DNA of 50,848 nt from Acidobacteriaceae bacterium (GCA_027306695.1 DAHUZH010000009.1:1-50848); one strand, 5' to 3'. Numbered from the stretch's first letter, positions 8,292 to 17,825 are shown. Made by a program: numbers and translations. The notes: generated from the sequence alone by a model not told the origin.

Positions 8292-8800
8292 GGCTGTTCC
8301 TCGTCGAGATCGTCGTCGTACGCGGCCTCAAATATCTCCTGGAGATGGTCGATGGTTTCCACCAGTTCGCGATAGCGCTTGTACCAGTCGGTCATACTCT
8401 CATGCACGAACAGGACGCCTTGGTGGGCAAAGGCCAGTTCGATATGCCCCACCTTGCCCACTTGCAGGAAGAGGCTATTGGCCTTTTCCATCTCCGGGCC
8501 GAAGGCGTCCGCGCCTGAGATGGCCTGCAGCTCATTGACCAGCAATTCCAGCGTGGTTTTATCCAGAATATCTTCCCCAATGCAGACCATCGGTGCACCG
8601 GCGGTCTTCGCCATTTCCACGAAGTCCTTCCAGCTTTCCTTCGCAGTATTTTCATGGGACGCATAGGTCGCGTCTGTCCACCAGATGCGAGGCGTGTCCT
8701 CTGGGATGAGGGCGGGAAAGTGCCGCATGCCATGGCCTTCGATAAAGGCGACCATGTCATCTTTTAGCGGGATTAGATTGTCGAGATTCATCCCTTCCAT
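8288..8800 (-). CDS. conserved hypothetical protein coupled to recJ
   Basis: A 170-residue acidic protein I do not recognise as a named family. It starts MEGMNLDNLIPLKDDMVAFIEG (ATG 8800, GGCGGGG a few bases upstream; MNLDN at 8791 is the alternative) and ends in a very acidic tail (YDDDLDEEQP). The frame is open further upstream to 8923, but that stretch overlaps the divergent ferredoxin gene and does not look like protein. It contains no membrane segment or recognisable catalytic motif. The stop overlaps the recJ start by 4 bp, so the two are co-translated; a role linked to RecJ is only a guess from that. Confidence 0.7.
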   Translation of the reverse strand: MEGMNLDNLIPLKDDMVAFIEGHGMRHFPALIPEDTPRIWWTDATYASHENTAKESWKDFVEMAKTAGAPMVCIGEDILDKTTLELLVNELQAISGADAFGPEMEKANSLFLQVGKVGHIELAFAHQGVLFVHESMTDWYKRYRELVETIDHLQEIFEAAYDDDLDEEQP

Positions 8801-8862
8801 CGTAGCCCCGCCGAAGCCTTTATGATGAAAAGAAGCCATCCAATTTTTAAGGAGCAGGATTC

Positions 8863-9222
8863 TTGGCAAAATATGAACGGCACGTCTTTGTGTGCACCAA
8901 CCGGCGCGAACCCGGCAGTCCACGTCCGAGCTGCAATGCCGACGGTAAAGCGGAGCTGCACAAACAGATCAAGCAGGCCGCCGACGCGGCTGGCCTGAAG
9001 GACCGGGTGCGTATCAATACCTCCGGCTGCATGGACCAATGTGAACATGGGCCAACGGTGGTGGTGTACCCCGATGCCGTCTGGTACGGCCATGTGACGG
9101 CGGAGGACGTGGCGGAGTTGGTGCAATCGCACCTGGTCGAGGGTCGTCCGGTGGAGCGGTTGGTGCTGGCGGACGCCTGCATCCACACGGTTGCCTGCGA
9201 GCATCGGCCCGCGAAAGGCTGA
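8863..9222 (+). CDS. thioredoxin-fold [2Fe-2S] ferredoxin
   Basis: A 119-residue ferredoxin of the thioredoxin-like type (as in Aquifex Fd and the NuoE C-terminal domain). The four cluster ligands are seen as Cys11, Cys24, Cys56 and Cys60, i.e. C-X12-C-X31-C-X3-C, which is the family pattern. Typical flanking text is present: HVFVCTNRR, SPRPSCNADG, RINTSGCMDQCEHGP and VVVYPDAVWYG. Translation starts at TTG 8863, preceded by a strong AAGGAGCAGG. It is divergent from the recJ pair and 61 bp ahead of the DUF507 genes. The electron partner is unknown. Confidence 0.88.
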   Translation: MAKYERHVFVCTNRREPGSPRPSCNADGKAELHKQIKQAADAAGLKDRVRINTSGCMDQCEHGPTVVVYPDAVWYGHVTAEDVAELVQSHLVEGRPVERLVLADACIHTVACEHRPAKG

Positions 9223-9283
9223 AAACGATGGCGGCTGTGCCGAAAGATGACGGCCAAGCCTATGCTATATTCCGAAGGGAACG

Positions 9284-9562
9284 ATGAATTTCTCAAAAGA
9301 TTATGTCGGACATCTCGGACGGCGGACGATCAAGCACCTGATTGACGTCAACATGATTCGGACCGAAAAGGTAGAGGTGCTGAACGCCCGTGTCCATGCG
9401 GCCCTGCTGGACGAGATGATGCTGGAGGACCGCATTAACGATGAGGTCCGCCTGATTATGGAAGCGTATCAGGAAGAGATGCGCCGGACCGGCGCCAGCT
9501 ACCAGGAAATGTTCAAGAGAATCAAGCAGGAACTGGCCCGCAAATATAAGGCGGTGCTGTGA
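9284..9562 (+). CDS. DUF507 family protein (first of two)
   Basis: A 92-residue, highly charged and helical protein of the DUF507 family, function unknown. Recognisable parts are the start MNFSKDYVGHLGRRTIKHLI, the DRINDEVRLIMEAY segment and the KRIKQELARKYKAVL end. No signal peptide or cofactor motif is visible. Its stop overlaps the GTG start of the second DUF507 gene by 4 bp, so the two are made together and may form a heteromer. Confidence 0.8.
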   Translation: MNFSKDYVGHLGRRTIKHLIDVNMIRTEKVEVLNARVHAALLDEMMLEDRINDEVRLIMEAYQEEMRRTGASYQEMFKRIKQELARKYKAVL

Positions 9563-9834
9563 GGATCTCCCACGACAAATTGAACAAGCTGGCCCATGTG
9601 ATCGCCGATACGCTGGCGGAGACTGACGAGTGCGAGTTCCGCGAAGACCGCAACACCATCCGTCAGGAAGCCCGCAAGATGCTGGAAAAGCTGTTTGCGG
9701 ACGAGTTGAAGATCGACCAGTCGGCGCGCCTGAAGGTGCAATCCCACAAGAAAAATATTCCTGAGGGCAGCCCGGAGTGGGAAATCCTATACCGCAAGTA
9801 TTACCAGGAAGAAGTCAAGAAACTGGGTTTGTAG
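9559..9834 (+). CDS. DUF507 family protein (second of two)
   Basis: A 91-residue paralogue of the preceding gene: RISHDKLNKLAHVIADTLA at the start, an EDRNTIRQEARKMLEK core and a KYYQEEVKKLGL end. It starts at GTG 9559, inside the stop of its neighbour (GTGA). The two share the helix-turn-helix-like layout of DUF507 but little identity, which suggests an old duplication. Function unknown. A decayed transposase lies 36 bp downstream on the other strand. Confidence 0.8.
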   Translation: MRISHDKLNKLAHVIADTLAETDECEFREDRNTIRQEARKMLEKLFADELKIDQSARLKVQSHKKNIPEGSPEWEILYRKYYQEEVKKLGL

Positions 9835-9861
9835 GGCATAGATTGTGTTGGCGAATGCTAG

Positions 9862-10420
9862 TGCGTGTCATCAAATCAGCCAAATAGCGGCAGCAGCCAG
9901 GTGGACAGCGGCGAGGAAGTTGCGTGCGGTTTTGTCGTATCGAGTGGCGATAGCGGGAAAGAGTTTGAGCTTGGCGAAGAAGTTTTCGATCAAGTGGCGA
10001 GCCTTGTAGAGGTCTTTGTCGTAATCTCGCTGGACCTTGCGGTTGGCTTTGGGGGGTATCACCGCAGTCTTGCCCGCCTGCTGCCAGGAAACCAAAACCC
10101 TTTGGTCTGCGTCAAAGCCTTTGTCGGCGAGCAGGATGTCAGCCTCAAGTGGTGGCAGCAATACGTCGGCTCCGTCCAGATCGCAGGCTTGCCCGCCGGT
10201 GAGATGAAAGCCAATCGGGTTGCCCAGAGCATCTACGGTGGCGTGAATCTTGGTGCTCCGTCCGCCTTTGCCGCGCCCCTTTTTTCAGCGCCCCGGCGCT
10301 GTGTTGGTGGGCGCGCACGATGGTCGAGTCGATCATCGCATATTCGTTGCCCGCATCCAAAATTTCTGAAAGATCCGCGCTGCTTTTGAAAGCCTGCATG
10401 TGGCTGATACACTACGATCA
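9862..10420 (-). mobile_element. truncated IS5-family insertion sequence
   Basis: The segment carries the catalytic and C-terminal part of an IS5-type transposase (see 9871-10399) but not its N-terminal third, and I cannot find terminal inverted repeats on both sides. The upstream side is cut close to tRNA-Ala, which begins at 10432. The boundaries are estimates: the downstream end is put just after the transposase stop and the other just before the tRNA. Confidence 0.6.
9871..10399 (-). pseudogene. IS5-family transposase remnant, N-terminus missing and frame interrupted
   Basis: Two overlapping minus-strand frames together give a DDE transposase. The upstream frame (to about 10270) contains [19 protein letters not shown], the region around the first catalytic Asp. 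After the run A6G4 (GAAAAAAGGGGC, near 10270-10281) homology moves to the next frame, which reads KGRGKGGRSTKIHATVDALG, ADILLADKGFDAD (second Asp) and ARHLIENFFAKLK (catalytic Glu), ending AAAAIWLI. Some IS5 subgroups use a slippery run to join two ORFs, but a full-length element would have about 110 more N-terminal residues, so this copy is dead. Confidence 0.78.
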
Positions 10421-10431
10421 CCCGCTGACGT

Positions 10432-10507
<76 letters not shown>

Positions 10508-10559
10508 AATCCAACGACATTTCATGTCATCGTTCGGCCAGAATTAGGGCCCCGTTTCG

Positions 10560-12503
10560 TTATTCCGGCGTTGGATCTGTGGTTGGCCGGGCGTTGAAAT
10601 CGCTGGGTATCTCGTTCTTGATTCCCAACGCCTTGTCTGCGGGCACAATACCCAGCGCTTTGCATCCATAGCCGGTTGTTTCTGGCAGATTCTGGATGAG
10701 TCGCGCCGGAACTACGACGTCAGCGGTGGGAATCGGCGCTCTTTTCCCAAGCAGCCGATTTTTGTCGAAGGCGTCAAGTAAGTCCGTGACGCTGGAAGTC
10801 AGCGCGTCCTGCGGCCCTAAATTCTTCTGTCCGTAGATTTTTTCCCCCAGCACACGCGCATGTTTTTCATCCGGCAACTGGGCCAGCGGCGTCAGCTTGA
10901 ATACGGAATCGACAAACTTCACCACGGAAGCATGGTTGCCGGTTGCATGCACAATGGCGTGCGTTTTTGCATAAGGAGAGATCAAAATCAGCGGCACGCG
11001 CGGGCCGTCGCTGATGACCGAGCCGTCCGGACCATAGGTGTTGATCGGTGGCGGAACGTGGTCGTAATCGCCTTCGGAGTCGTCCCAGGTGATAATGATG
11101 GCGCTCTGGCCCCAATAGGGACTGTTGGCGATGGCATTGACCGCTTCGGCCAGCATAGCTTCGCTGATCTGCGCGTCGGAGTATCCGGGATGGTCATCAT
11201 CGCCCAGGAATTTTTTTTGCACGGCTGTGTCCGGGTTTGCCGGTCGCAGGCCAAGGCTGTTGTGAAAGCCGCCTTTGACGAAGAAGACGCCGCCTGCTTT
11301 TGGCAGTTCGCCATTTTGCACGGCGGTAAAGAAATCGTGCAGACCGTGCATCTCCGAGCGCAGCCTGGGGTTATTGGCGACGTAGCCAAAGTATTGTGGT
11401 CCGTTATGGTGCGTCAGATAAGAAGCGTGCATGCCTTCGGCATCGATGGGGCCCGCGCCAGAGTTTGCGGCCTGTGCAGAGTGCGCCTGCGCCGGGACTG
11501 GATCGTAGCCCTCCTGATACCAGCCGAAGGGAACAGGTTTCTGTCGGCTATGGGCCAGGTATTGGATATCTTTGCCGACATCTCCGAGATCGCCGGCTGG
11601 ATCGGAATCGTCATCCATGACGCGCTTGGCCGAAGCGCCCAGAGTAGAAAGCGGAAGTGTCGCGTAGGTCTGATTCAGGGCCGTCCCATATTCCTTGCCG
11701 TTCTTGAAGTCTCTGGGATTGACCGGCATTTTGTTTGCCGCAGGCGTGGGATCTTTCGGCGATCCCCAGAAGGGATCGTTGTCGTTCAGGATGGGTTCGC
11801 CAGCCGAGCGCGCTCCGTTGCCGGTGTAGGCCTGGTTGGGATGCAGCACCCACTGCGTCACGCCGGTCTGCGCACCGATGATGGAAAGATTTCCTGGCGT
11901 GGAAGGCCCTGCCATCAACTGGAAAATATGGTCGAACAACACGAAGTGGTCCGCGTATCGCCATAGGATCGGGATGGTATCGCAATCCTCGTAGGCCATG
12001 GCCAGCTCGCCGTACTGACGGCCCTTGAGTGAGGGAATGGGGCCGTGGCTGTATTTGCGTTCCTCGGTGAGTGCAAAGCGGTCCATGCTTGGAGTGGAGT
12101 TTTGGATGTCTTCCTTAGCAACGATGGCCGGGTGGGAATGGTCGATGTCATCCGTGTCTGCGGCGAATTGATTCGGTCCGATGCGAAAGGGATGCATCGT
12201 ACCCACCGAGCCATCTGTGTTCAGAAGCGGCTGATAAAAGCCAGGCGTTTCATTCGGCTGGCGGCTGAAGAGTCCCTCTGCGCCGGGAAATGTTCCAAAG
12301 TAGGAGTCGAAGGAGCGATTTTCCTGGTAGAGCACGAAGACATACCGAATCTTCTTTTGCACCAGTTGTTCCAGAATTTGGGCGGCAGCGACGTGTGTAC
12401 TGCGCTGCTGCGGCTTTATCGGTTGTGCCGCGAGGGAATTGGTGCGGAAGGCAGCGGTCGTGGCCAGGATTGCAATGGAGCAGGTGCGGATGAAGGATTG
12501 CAT
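10560..12503 (-). CDS. secreted phosphoesterase (phospholipase C / acid phosphatase-like, PF04185 type)
   Basis: A 647-residue alkaline-phosphatase-superfamily enzyme. It opens with an N-terminal signal (IRTCSIAILATTAAF...LAAQ) and the hallmark ENRSFDSYFGTFPGAEG (about 61-77), in which the Glu-Asn start binds metal. Further family text includes HSHPA, GPSTPGNLS, IIITWDDSEGDYDHVPPP (metal Asp residues) and GPRVPLILISPYAK. Relatives hydrolyse phospholipids or phosphomonoesters outside the cytoplasm. It is divergent from the pyrimidine-degradation operon, sharing a 235-bp upstream region, so a role in releasing phosphate or nucleosides from nucleotides is possible but unproven. Confidence 0.85.
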   Translation of the reverse strand: MQSFIRTCSIAILATTAAFRTNSLAAQPIKPQQRSTHVAAAQILEQLVQKKIRYVFVLYQENRSFDSYFGTFPGAEGLFSRQPNETPGFYQPLLNTDGSVGTMHPFRIGPNQFAADTDDIDHSHPAIVAKEDIQNSTPSMDRFALTEERKYSHGPIPSLKGRQYGELAMAYEDCDTIPILWRYADHFVLFDHIFQLMAGPSTPGNLSIIGAQTGVTQWVLHPNQAYTGNGARSAGEPILNDNDPFWGSPKDPTPAANKMPVNPRDFKNGKEYGTALNQTYATLPLSTLGASAKRVMDDDSDPAGDLGDVGKDIQYLAHSRQKPVPFGWYQEGYDPVPAQAHSAQAANSGAGPIDAEGMHASYLTHHNGPQYFGYVANNPRLRSEMHGLHDFFTAVQNGELPKAGGVFFVKGGFHNSLGLRPANPDTAVQKKFLGDDDHPGYSDAQISEAMLAEAVNAIANSPYWGQSAIIITWDDSEGDYDHVPPPINTYGPDGSVISDGPRVPLILISPYAKTHAIVHATGNHASVVKFVDSVFKLTPLAQLPDEKHARVLGEKIYGQKNLGPQDALTSSVTDLLDAFDKNRLLGKRAPIPTADVVVPARLIQNLPETTGYGCKALGIVPADKALGIKNEIPSDFNARPTTDPTPE

Positions 12504-12649
12504 TGTGCCTCCAGAATAAACAGAATCCCGCGCGTTTAATTTTTATATTGATATTGCCATCCCGGTTATTCTTATGTAAGTTTGTGAAATGCAATCCACT
12601 TCGCAAACAATTCTCACTCCGGCTGGATTGCAGGCCGAAGCAGACGGTT

Positions 12650-12676
12650 TTGGACTGTAAAAAAATGGATTATAGT
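12650..12676 (+). promoter_or_regulatory. candidate promoter for the pyrimidine-degradation operon
   Basis: In the 235-bp divergent gap (12504-12738), TTGGAC (12650-12655) and TATAGT (12671-12676) resemble sigma-70 -35 and -10 boxes, with a short 15-bp spacer. They lie 63 bp upstream of the ureidopropionase ATG, which has a clear AAAAGGGAG ribosome site. The rest of the gap is A+T-rich near 12540-12600 and shows no gene. Confidence 0.35.
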
Positions 12677-12738
12677 GGCGGGATAAGCGTGGGTGGGTTT
12701 GTTTTTCCCAGCGATTTCATGCACAAAAGGGAGTCACG

Positions 12739-13608
12739 ATGTCTCGTATCGTCCGCTGTTCGCTGATCCAGGCCGCAAACAGCACGCCTGCGGAACGCCC
12801 GCTTGCCGAAATCAAGCAGGCGATGGTCGACAAGCATATTGCGATGATCCGCCGGGCGGCAGCGGCGGGCGCGCAGGTTGTTTGTCTGCAGGAAATTTTT
12901 TACGGGCCGTATTTTTGCGCGGAGCAGTCGACGCGCTGGTACGACTTTACCGAGCAAGTCCCGGATGGTCCGACCACGCAGTTGATTTGCAAGCTGGCCA
13001 AAGAACTGCATCTCGCCGTGGTGCTGCCCGTCTATGAAGTGGAGACGGAGGGCGTCTACTACAATACGGCGGCCGTGATCGACAGTAGCGGCAAGTATTT
13101 GGGGAAGTATCGCAAGACACATATACCACATGTGCAGCCGGGTTTCTGGGAGAAGTATTATTTCCGTCCCGGCAATCTAGGCTATCCCGTGTTCGATCTG
13201 GGGTTTGCGAAGATTGGCGTGTACATCTGCTATGACCGGCACTTTCCTGAAGGCGCGCGCGCGCTTGGACTGAATGGCGCGGAGATCGTCTTCAATCCTT
13301 CGGCGACGGTTGCCGGGCTGAGCGAGTATCTGTGGAAACTGGAGCAGCCGGCCCATGCTGCGGCGAACGGATATTTTGTGGGCGCAATTAATCGCGTTGG
13401 CACCGAGGCCCCATGGAACATTGGAGAGTTTTATGGGCAGAGCTATTTTTGCGATCCGCGCGGGCAGATTTTTGCCCAGGCCTCGCGCGACAAAGACGAA
13501 GTGCTGACGGCGGATCTCAACCTGGACAAGATCGCCGAGGTGCGGAAGACCTGGCAGTTCTATCGCGACCGGCGTCCTGACATGTATGGAGAGCTGGTCA
13601 AGCCGTGA
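12739..13608 (+). CDS. beta-ureidopropionase / N-carbamoyl-beta-alanine amidohydrolase (nitrilase superfamily)
   Basis: Third step of reductive pyrimidine breakdown: hydrolysis of N-carbamoyl-beta-alanine (from uracil) or N-carbamoyl-beta-aminoisobutyrate (from thymine) to the amino acid, CO2 and ammonia. The 289-residue protein has the nitrilase triad Glu52 (CLQEIF), Lys126 (YRKTHIP) and Cys164 (YICYDRHFP), plus the adjacent RHFPEGAR motif common in this subfamily. It starts at ATG 12739 after AAAAGGGAG. It is the first gene of a plus-strand run with preT, preA, dihydropyrimidinase, permease and mmsA, which fixes the substrate class better than sequence alone. Confidence 0.9.
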   Translation: MSRIVRCSLIQAANSTPAERPLAEIKQAMVDKHIAMIRRAAAAGAQVVCLQEIFYGPYFCAEQSTRWYDFTEQVPDGPTTQLICKLAKELHLAVVLPVYEVETEGVYYNTAAVIDSSGKYLGKYRKTHIPHVQPGFWEKYYFRPGNLGYPVFDLGFAKIGVYICYDRHFPEGARALGLNGAEIVFNPSATVAGLSEYLWKLEQPAHAAANGYFVGAINRVGTEAPWNIGEFYGQSYFCDPRGQIFAQASRDKDEVLTADLNLDKIAEVRKTWQFYRDRRPDMYGELVKP

Positions 13609-13686
13609 ATTCGGGCCGAGGCGCAAGCCCAATGAAAATTCTCTTGTCGTAATCGAATCATCACAGTTGGCGAAGGGTTCCAACCT

Positions 13687-15018
13687 ATGTTTGAGGCGTT
13701 TCAGGAAAGCCAGGAAGTTGCCGAGCGGTTTCAGGATCTGCATCCGCCGCTGACGGCACAGTCCGCTGTGATCGAGGCGAACCGCTGTCTCTATTGTTTC
13801 GATGCGCCCTGCACCGGCGCGTGTCCAACGCACATAGACGTTCCGCGCTTCATCAAGAAAATTGCCAGCGGCAATCTGCAAGGTTCGGCGCAGACGATTC
13901 TCGATGCAAACATTCTGGGTGCGAGCTGTTCGCGGGTGTGCCCGGTGCAGGTGTTGTGCGAAGGCGCGTGCGTGATGCATCACCACCATCAGCCTCCGAT
14001 CAAGATCGGTCTGCTGCAGCGCCATGCGATGGACACTTTTTATGAAAATGGCGCTGTGCTGGCGAAACGAGCGGCCCAGGAGCGCCCAGAAAAAATTGCC
14101 TGCATCGGAGCTGGCCCGGCTTCGCTGGCCTGCGCCGCAGAGTTGACGCAACGCGGATTTTCCGTGACGGTGTTCGATCGGCATTCGCTGCCGGGCGGGT
14201 TGAATACCTACGGCGTGGCGGAGTACAAGCTGCCGACGGCGGACAGCCTGCGGGAAATCGAACTGGTGCGCTCGCTGGGAGTGAAATTTCAATTCGGTGT
14301 GGAACTGACTGGGGAAGCTGCGTTTGCAGAATTGGAAAAACGGTACGACGCGATCTTTCTCGGCGTCGGCCTGGGTGCGATGCATTGGCTGGGAATTCCC
14401 GGCGAAGACCATCCCGCAGTCGTCGATGCGTTGGCCTTGATCGCAGGCTATAAGACGGCGGGGAATCTCCAGGTTGGGCGGCGCGTGGTGGTTGTCGGAG
14501 CGGGAAACACGGCCATCGACGCGGCGAATGCGGCGAAGCGACTGGGCGCGGAAGATGTTCACATCCTGTATCGCCGCTCCCAGAAGCACATCTCTGCCTT
14601 CGACTTCGAGTATGAACATGCCAAGCAGGAAGGCGTGCAATTTTTATGGCAGGCACAGCCGATTGCCATCCACCACGATCAGGAAAACAATCTGCGGTCC
14701 ATCGAATGTCTGCGTGTGGAACTGGCTCAGGACGCGACTCCGCGCCCGATTCCGGGATCGAATTTTCATCTGGAATGCGACATGGTGGTTCCAGCGATTG
14801 GGCAATCTCCATTGTTCGATCTGCTGGCGCAGTGTCATGGAGTGGAAGTGAAGCATGGGCGGGTTGTTGTGGACCGCGCAACTGGCCGCACGGCTAACCC
14901 AAAATATTTTGCCGGTGGAGACTGCGTCAACGGAGGACGCGAAGTGGTGGATGCAGTCGCCGACGGCAAACGGGCCGGCATCGCCATCGCGGCAGCGCTG
15001 GAGGTTGTCCATGTCTAA
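13687..15018 (+). CDS. preT: NAD-dependent dihydropyrimidine dehydrogenase, PreT subunit
   Basis: The electron-input half of the enzyme that interconverts uracil/thymine and their 5,6-dihydro forms. The 443-residue protein matches the GltD-like fold: an N-terminal Fe-S domain with Cys clusters (RCLYCFDAPCTGACPTHIDV and CSRVCPVQVLCEGAC), a first Rossmann motif (CIGAGPASLACAAEL, FAD), a second (VVVGAGNTAIDAANAA, NAD) and a C-terminal FAGGDC...VDAVADGKRAG FAD segment. The stop overlaps the preA start by 8 bp, indicating tight coupling of the two subunits. It follows the ureidopropionase gene by 78 bp. Confidence 0.94.
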   Translation: MFEAFQESQEVAERFQDLHPPLTAQSAVIEANRCLYCFDAPCTGACPTHIDVPRFIKKIASGNLQGSAQTILDANILGASCSRVCPVQVLCEGACVMHHHHQPPIKIGLLQRHAMDTFYENGAVLAKRAAQERPEKIACIGAGPASLACAAELTQRGFSVTVFDRHSLPGGLNTYGVAEYKLPTADSLREIELVRSLGVKFQFGVELTGEAAFAELEKRYDAIFLGVGLGAMHWLGIPGEDHPAVVDALALIAGYKTAGNLQVGRRVVVVGAGNTAIDAANAAKRLGAEDVHILYRRSQKHISAFDFEYEHAKQEGVQFLWQAQPIAIHHDQENNLRSIECLRVELAQDATPRPIPGSNFHLECDMVVPAIGQSPLFDLLAQCHGVEVKHGRVVVDRATGRTANPKYFAGGDCVNGGREVVDAVADGKRAGIAIAAALEVVHV

Positions 15019-16435
15019 AACGCCCGACCTCGCAGTCAATTTTGCCGGAGGAATTCGATGCCCCAATCCATTCTGGCTGGCCTCCGCACCCCCGACCAAT
15101 TGCGGCGAACAGGTGATGCGCGCCTTTGACGCCGGGTGGGGTGGTGCGGTGTGGAAGACGATCGGCGAGCCGGTGGTGAATGTGTCCTCGCGCTACTCTT
15201 CGACCGACTGGAACGGCCAGCGCATGATGGGGCTAAACAATATCGAGCTGATCTCCGACCGTCCGGTGGACGTGAACCTGCGCGAAATCTATGAAGTGAA
15301 GAAACGCTATCCCAACCATGCCGTGATCGCGTCGCTGATGGTGGAGTCGAAGCGCGAGGCGTGGCACGACATCGTGGAACGCGCGGAGAATGCGGGCGCG
15401 GATGGGCTGGAGTTGAACTTTGGTTGCCCGCATGGAATGAGCGAGCGCGGCATGGGCAGCGCGGTCGGCCAGGTGCCGGAGTATACGCAGATGATTACCG
15501 AGTGGGTGAAGGAAAAGGCGCGCACGCCGGTGCTGGTAAAGCTGACGCCGAACATTTCCGACATTCGCACCGTGGCGCGAGCGGCCAAGCGTGGTGGAGC
15601 CGATGGGCTTTCCGCGATCAACACCATCAACTCCATTACAGGAATTGATTTGGATACGCTGGTGCCGCGTCCGAATGTGGATGGCCATTCCTCGCATGGA
15701 GGCTATTGCGGGCCTGCGGTGAAACCCATCGCGCTGAATATGGTGCAGCAGGTGCAGAGCGATCCGGCATCGCAACTGCCGCTTTCCGGCATTGGCGGTA
15801 TTGCGACGTGGAAAGACGCCGCAGAATTTTTTCTGCTGGGCTGCGGCACGGTGCAGGTGTGCACGGCGGCCATGCATTACGGCTATCGCATCGTGGAAGA
15901 CATGATCGACGGCCTGCAAAACTGGATGCGCGAAAAAGGCTACGCAACGATTGAAGATTTTCGTGGCTTGAGCCTGCCGCATGTGCGCGAATGGAAAAAT
16001 CTGAATCTGAATTACAAGATTGTCGCGCGCATCCATGCAGACAAATGCATCGGCTGCGACCTGTGTTACACGGCGTGTTGGGACGGCGCGCACCAGTGCA
16101 TTCATCTGGACCGCGTGTCCGGCGTGAAAGACGGGCATGTTGAAGTGCATACAAAGCCCGCCGTTGTGGAAGCCGCGAGCCGCGCGAAAATTGCGGTCAC
16201 GCCGATTCCGAAACTGGACCACGCTGCGGCACATTCGCAGAGCGATGGGCCGTATGCAACGCCGCTGGCGCGCATCCCGCGCGTAGATGAAACCGAGTGC
16301 GTGGGCTGCAACCTGTGCGCGCTGGTTTGCCCGGTAGAGAATTGCATCACGATGGAACAGGTGGACCTGGGGCTGGCCCCGGAGACTTGGGAAGAACGGA
16401 CCGCCGCTGCCGCTTCGCCGGGGAAGAGCTGCTGA
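15011..16435 (+). CDS. preA: NAD-dependent dihydropyrimidine dehydrogenase, PreA subunit
   Basis: The catalytic FMN subunit, where the pyrimidine ring is reduced. The frame is open upstream, but ATG 15011 overlaps the preT end and starts MSKTPDLAVNFAGGIRCPNPF, the normal N-terminus, giving 474 residues. The dihydroorotate-dehydrogenase-like barrel shows the SAPPTNCGEQ loop, LELNFGCPHGM and VKLTPN. The C-terminus carries two ferredoxin-type 4Fe-4S motifs, CIGCDLCYTAC and CVGCNLCALVCPVENC, that take electrons from PreT. The stop and the next start overlap (TGATG). Confidence 0.95.
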   Translation: MSKTPDLAVNFAGGIRCPNPFWLASAPPTNCGEQVMRAFDAGWGGAVWKTIGEPVVNVSSRYSSTDWNGQRMMGLNNIELISDRPVDVNLREIYEVKKRYPNHAVIASLMVESKREAWHDIVERAENAGADGLELNFGCPHGMSERGMGSAVGQVPEYTQMITEWVKEKARTPVLVKLTPNISDIRTVARAAKRGGADGLSAINTINSITGIDLDTLVPRPNVDGHSSHGGYCGPAVKPIALNMVQQVQSDPASQLPLSGIGGIATWKDAAEFFLLGCGTVQVCTAAMHYGYRIVEDMIDGLQNWMREKGYATIEDFRGLSLPHVREWKNLNLNYKIVARIHADKCIGCDLCYTACWDGAHQCIHLDRVSGVKDGHVEVHTKPAVVEAASRAKIAVTPIPKLDHAAAHSQSDGPYATPLARIPRVDETECVGCNLCALVCPVENCITMEQVDLGLAPETWEERTAAAASPGKSC

Positions 16436-17825
16436 TGGGATTGCTGATCAAAAACGGAACTGTGGTGACGGCGGAAAAGACTTTTTCTGCGGACGTTCTG
16501 GTTGAAGGAGAAACCATCCGCGAGGTGCGCGCCGGGATTGCGCCGGAAGCATCGCACACCATCGTGGACGCTGCGGGGATGTATCTATTGCCGGGCGGTA
16601 TCGATGTGCACACGCATCTCGACATGCCTTTTGGAGGAACTACGTCGAGCGACGATTTTGAAACCGGCACACGCGCAGCCGCGATCGGTGGAACGACGAC
16701 GCTGGTGGATTTTGCCATTCAGGCGCGCGGCACAAAAATGCGCACGGCGCTCGATACATGGTGGAAAAAGGCCGAAGGGAAGGCCTATATCGACTACGGT
16801 TTTCACATGATTGTGACCGACCTTGCCGATGCGGGCCTGGAAGACATGGACGAGCTGGTTCGCGAGGGCGTGGCGAGTTTTAAGCTGTTCATGGCGTATC
16901 CAAATGTGTTGATGGTGGACGATGCGACCATCTTCAAAGCGCTGCGGCAGACTGCAAAAAATGGGGCGCTGATCTGCATGCATGCGGAAAATGGCAGCGT
17001 CATCGACGTGATTGTGCAGCAGGCGTTGGCGGAGGGAAAAACCGCGCCGATCTATCATGCGCTGACGCGGCCCACCCGCGCGGAAGCTGAAGCCGTGCAT
17101 CGTTCGATTGCGCTGGCGGAGATGGCGGGCGCGCCGGTGTATATCGTGCATCTTTCGTCGGAAGATGCGCTGAACCAGGTACGTGAAGCGCGCGACCGTG
17201 GAGTGCCTGCGTTCGCGGAGACATGTCCGCAGTATCTTTTGCTCTCTATCGAAGACCACATGCCGAACCAGTCGTTCGAGGACGCGAAGTACGTCTTCAC
17301 ACCGCCGCTACGCGAAAAGAAAAATCAGCCGAAACTGTGGGACGGCTTGAAGCACGATCATTTGCAGGTGGTTTCGACGGACCATTGTCCGTTTTGTTTT
17401 GAAGACCAGAAGCAGCTTGGGATCAACGACTTTACGAAGATACCCAATGGCGGTCCCGGTGTGGAACATCGCTTGCAGTTGATCCATCACCATGGCGTGA
17501 ATTCGGGCAAGCTGACGCTGAACCGTTTTGTTGAGATCGTGGCGACGGCGCCAGCACGCATCTTCGGCATGTATCCGAAGAAAGGGACGCTGGCGGCAGG
17601 CAGCGATGCGGACATTGTGGTGTGGGACCCGAACGCGGAACATACCATCAGCGCGAAGACGCACAACATGCGCGTCGACTATTCAATGTTTGAAGGCTTC
17701 CGCGTCAAGGGCAACGCGCGCCAGGTATTTTCGCGCGGAGAACTTATCGTCGAAAATGGAAAATTTCTAGGCAGGCCAGGGCGCGGAAAATATCTGCGGC
17801 GCACAGCGCGCGGAGGCGCGTGGCA

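Noticed and set aside
8863-9222. The [2Fe-2S] ferredoxin as redox partner of the P450
   Set aside because: P450 partners are normally adrenodoxin-type ferredoxins; this is a thioredoxin-fold type, 6 kb away and on the other strand.
13177-14640. 487-codon minus-strand open frame
   Set aside because: It covers ureidopropionase and preT in antisense; the composition is typical of shadow frames (rich in Arg, His, Gln) and no ribosome site was seen.
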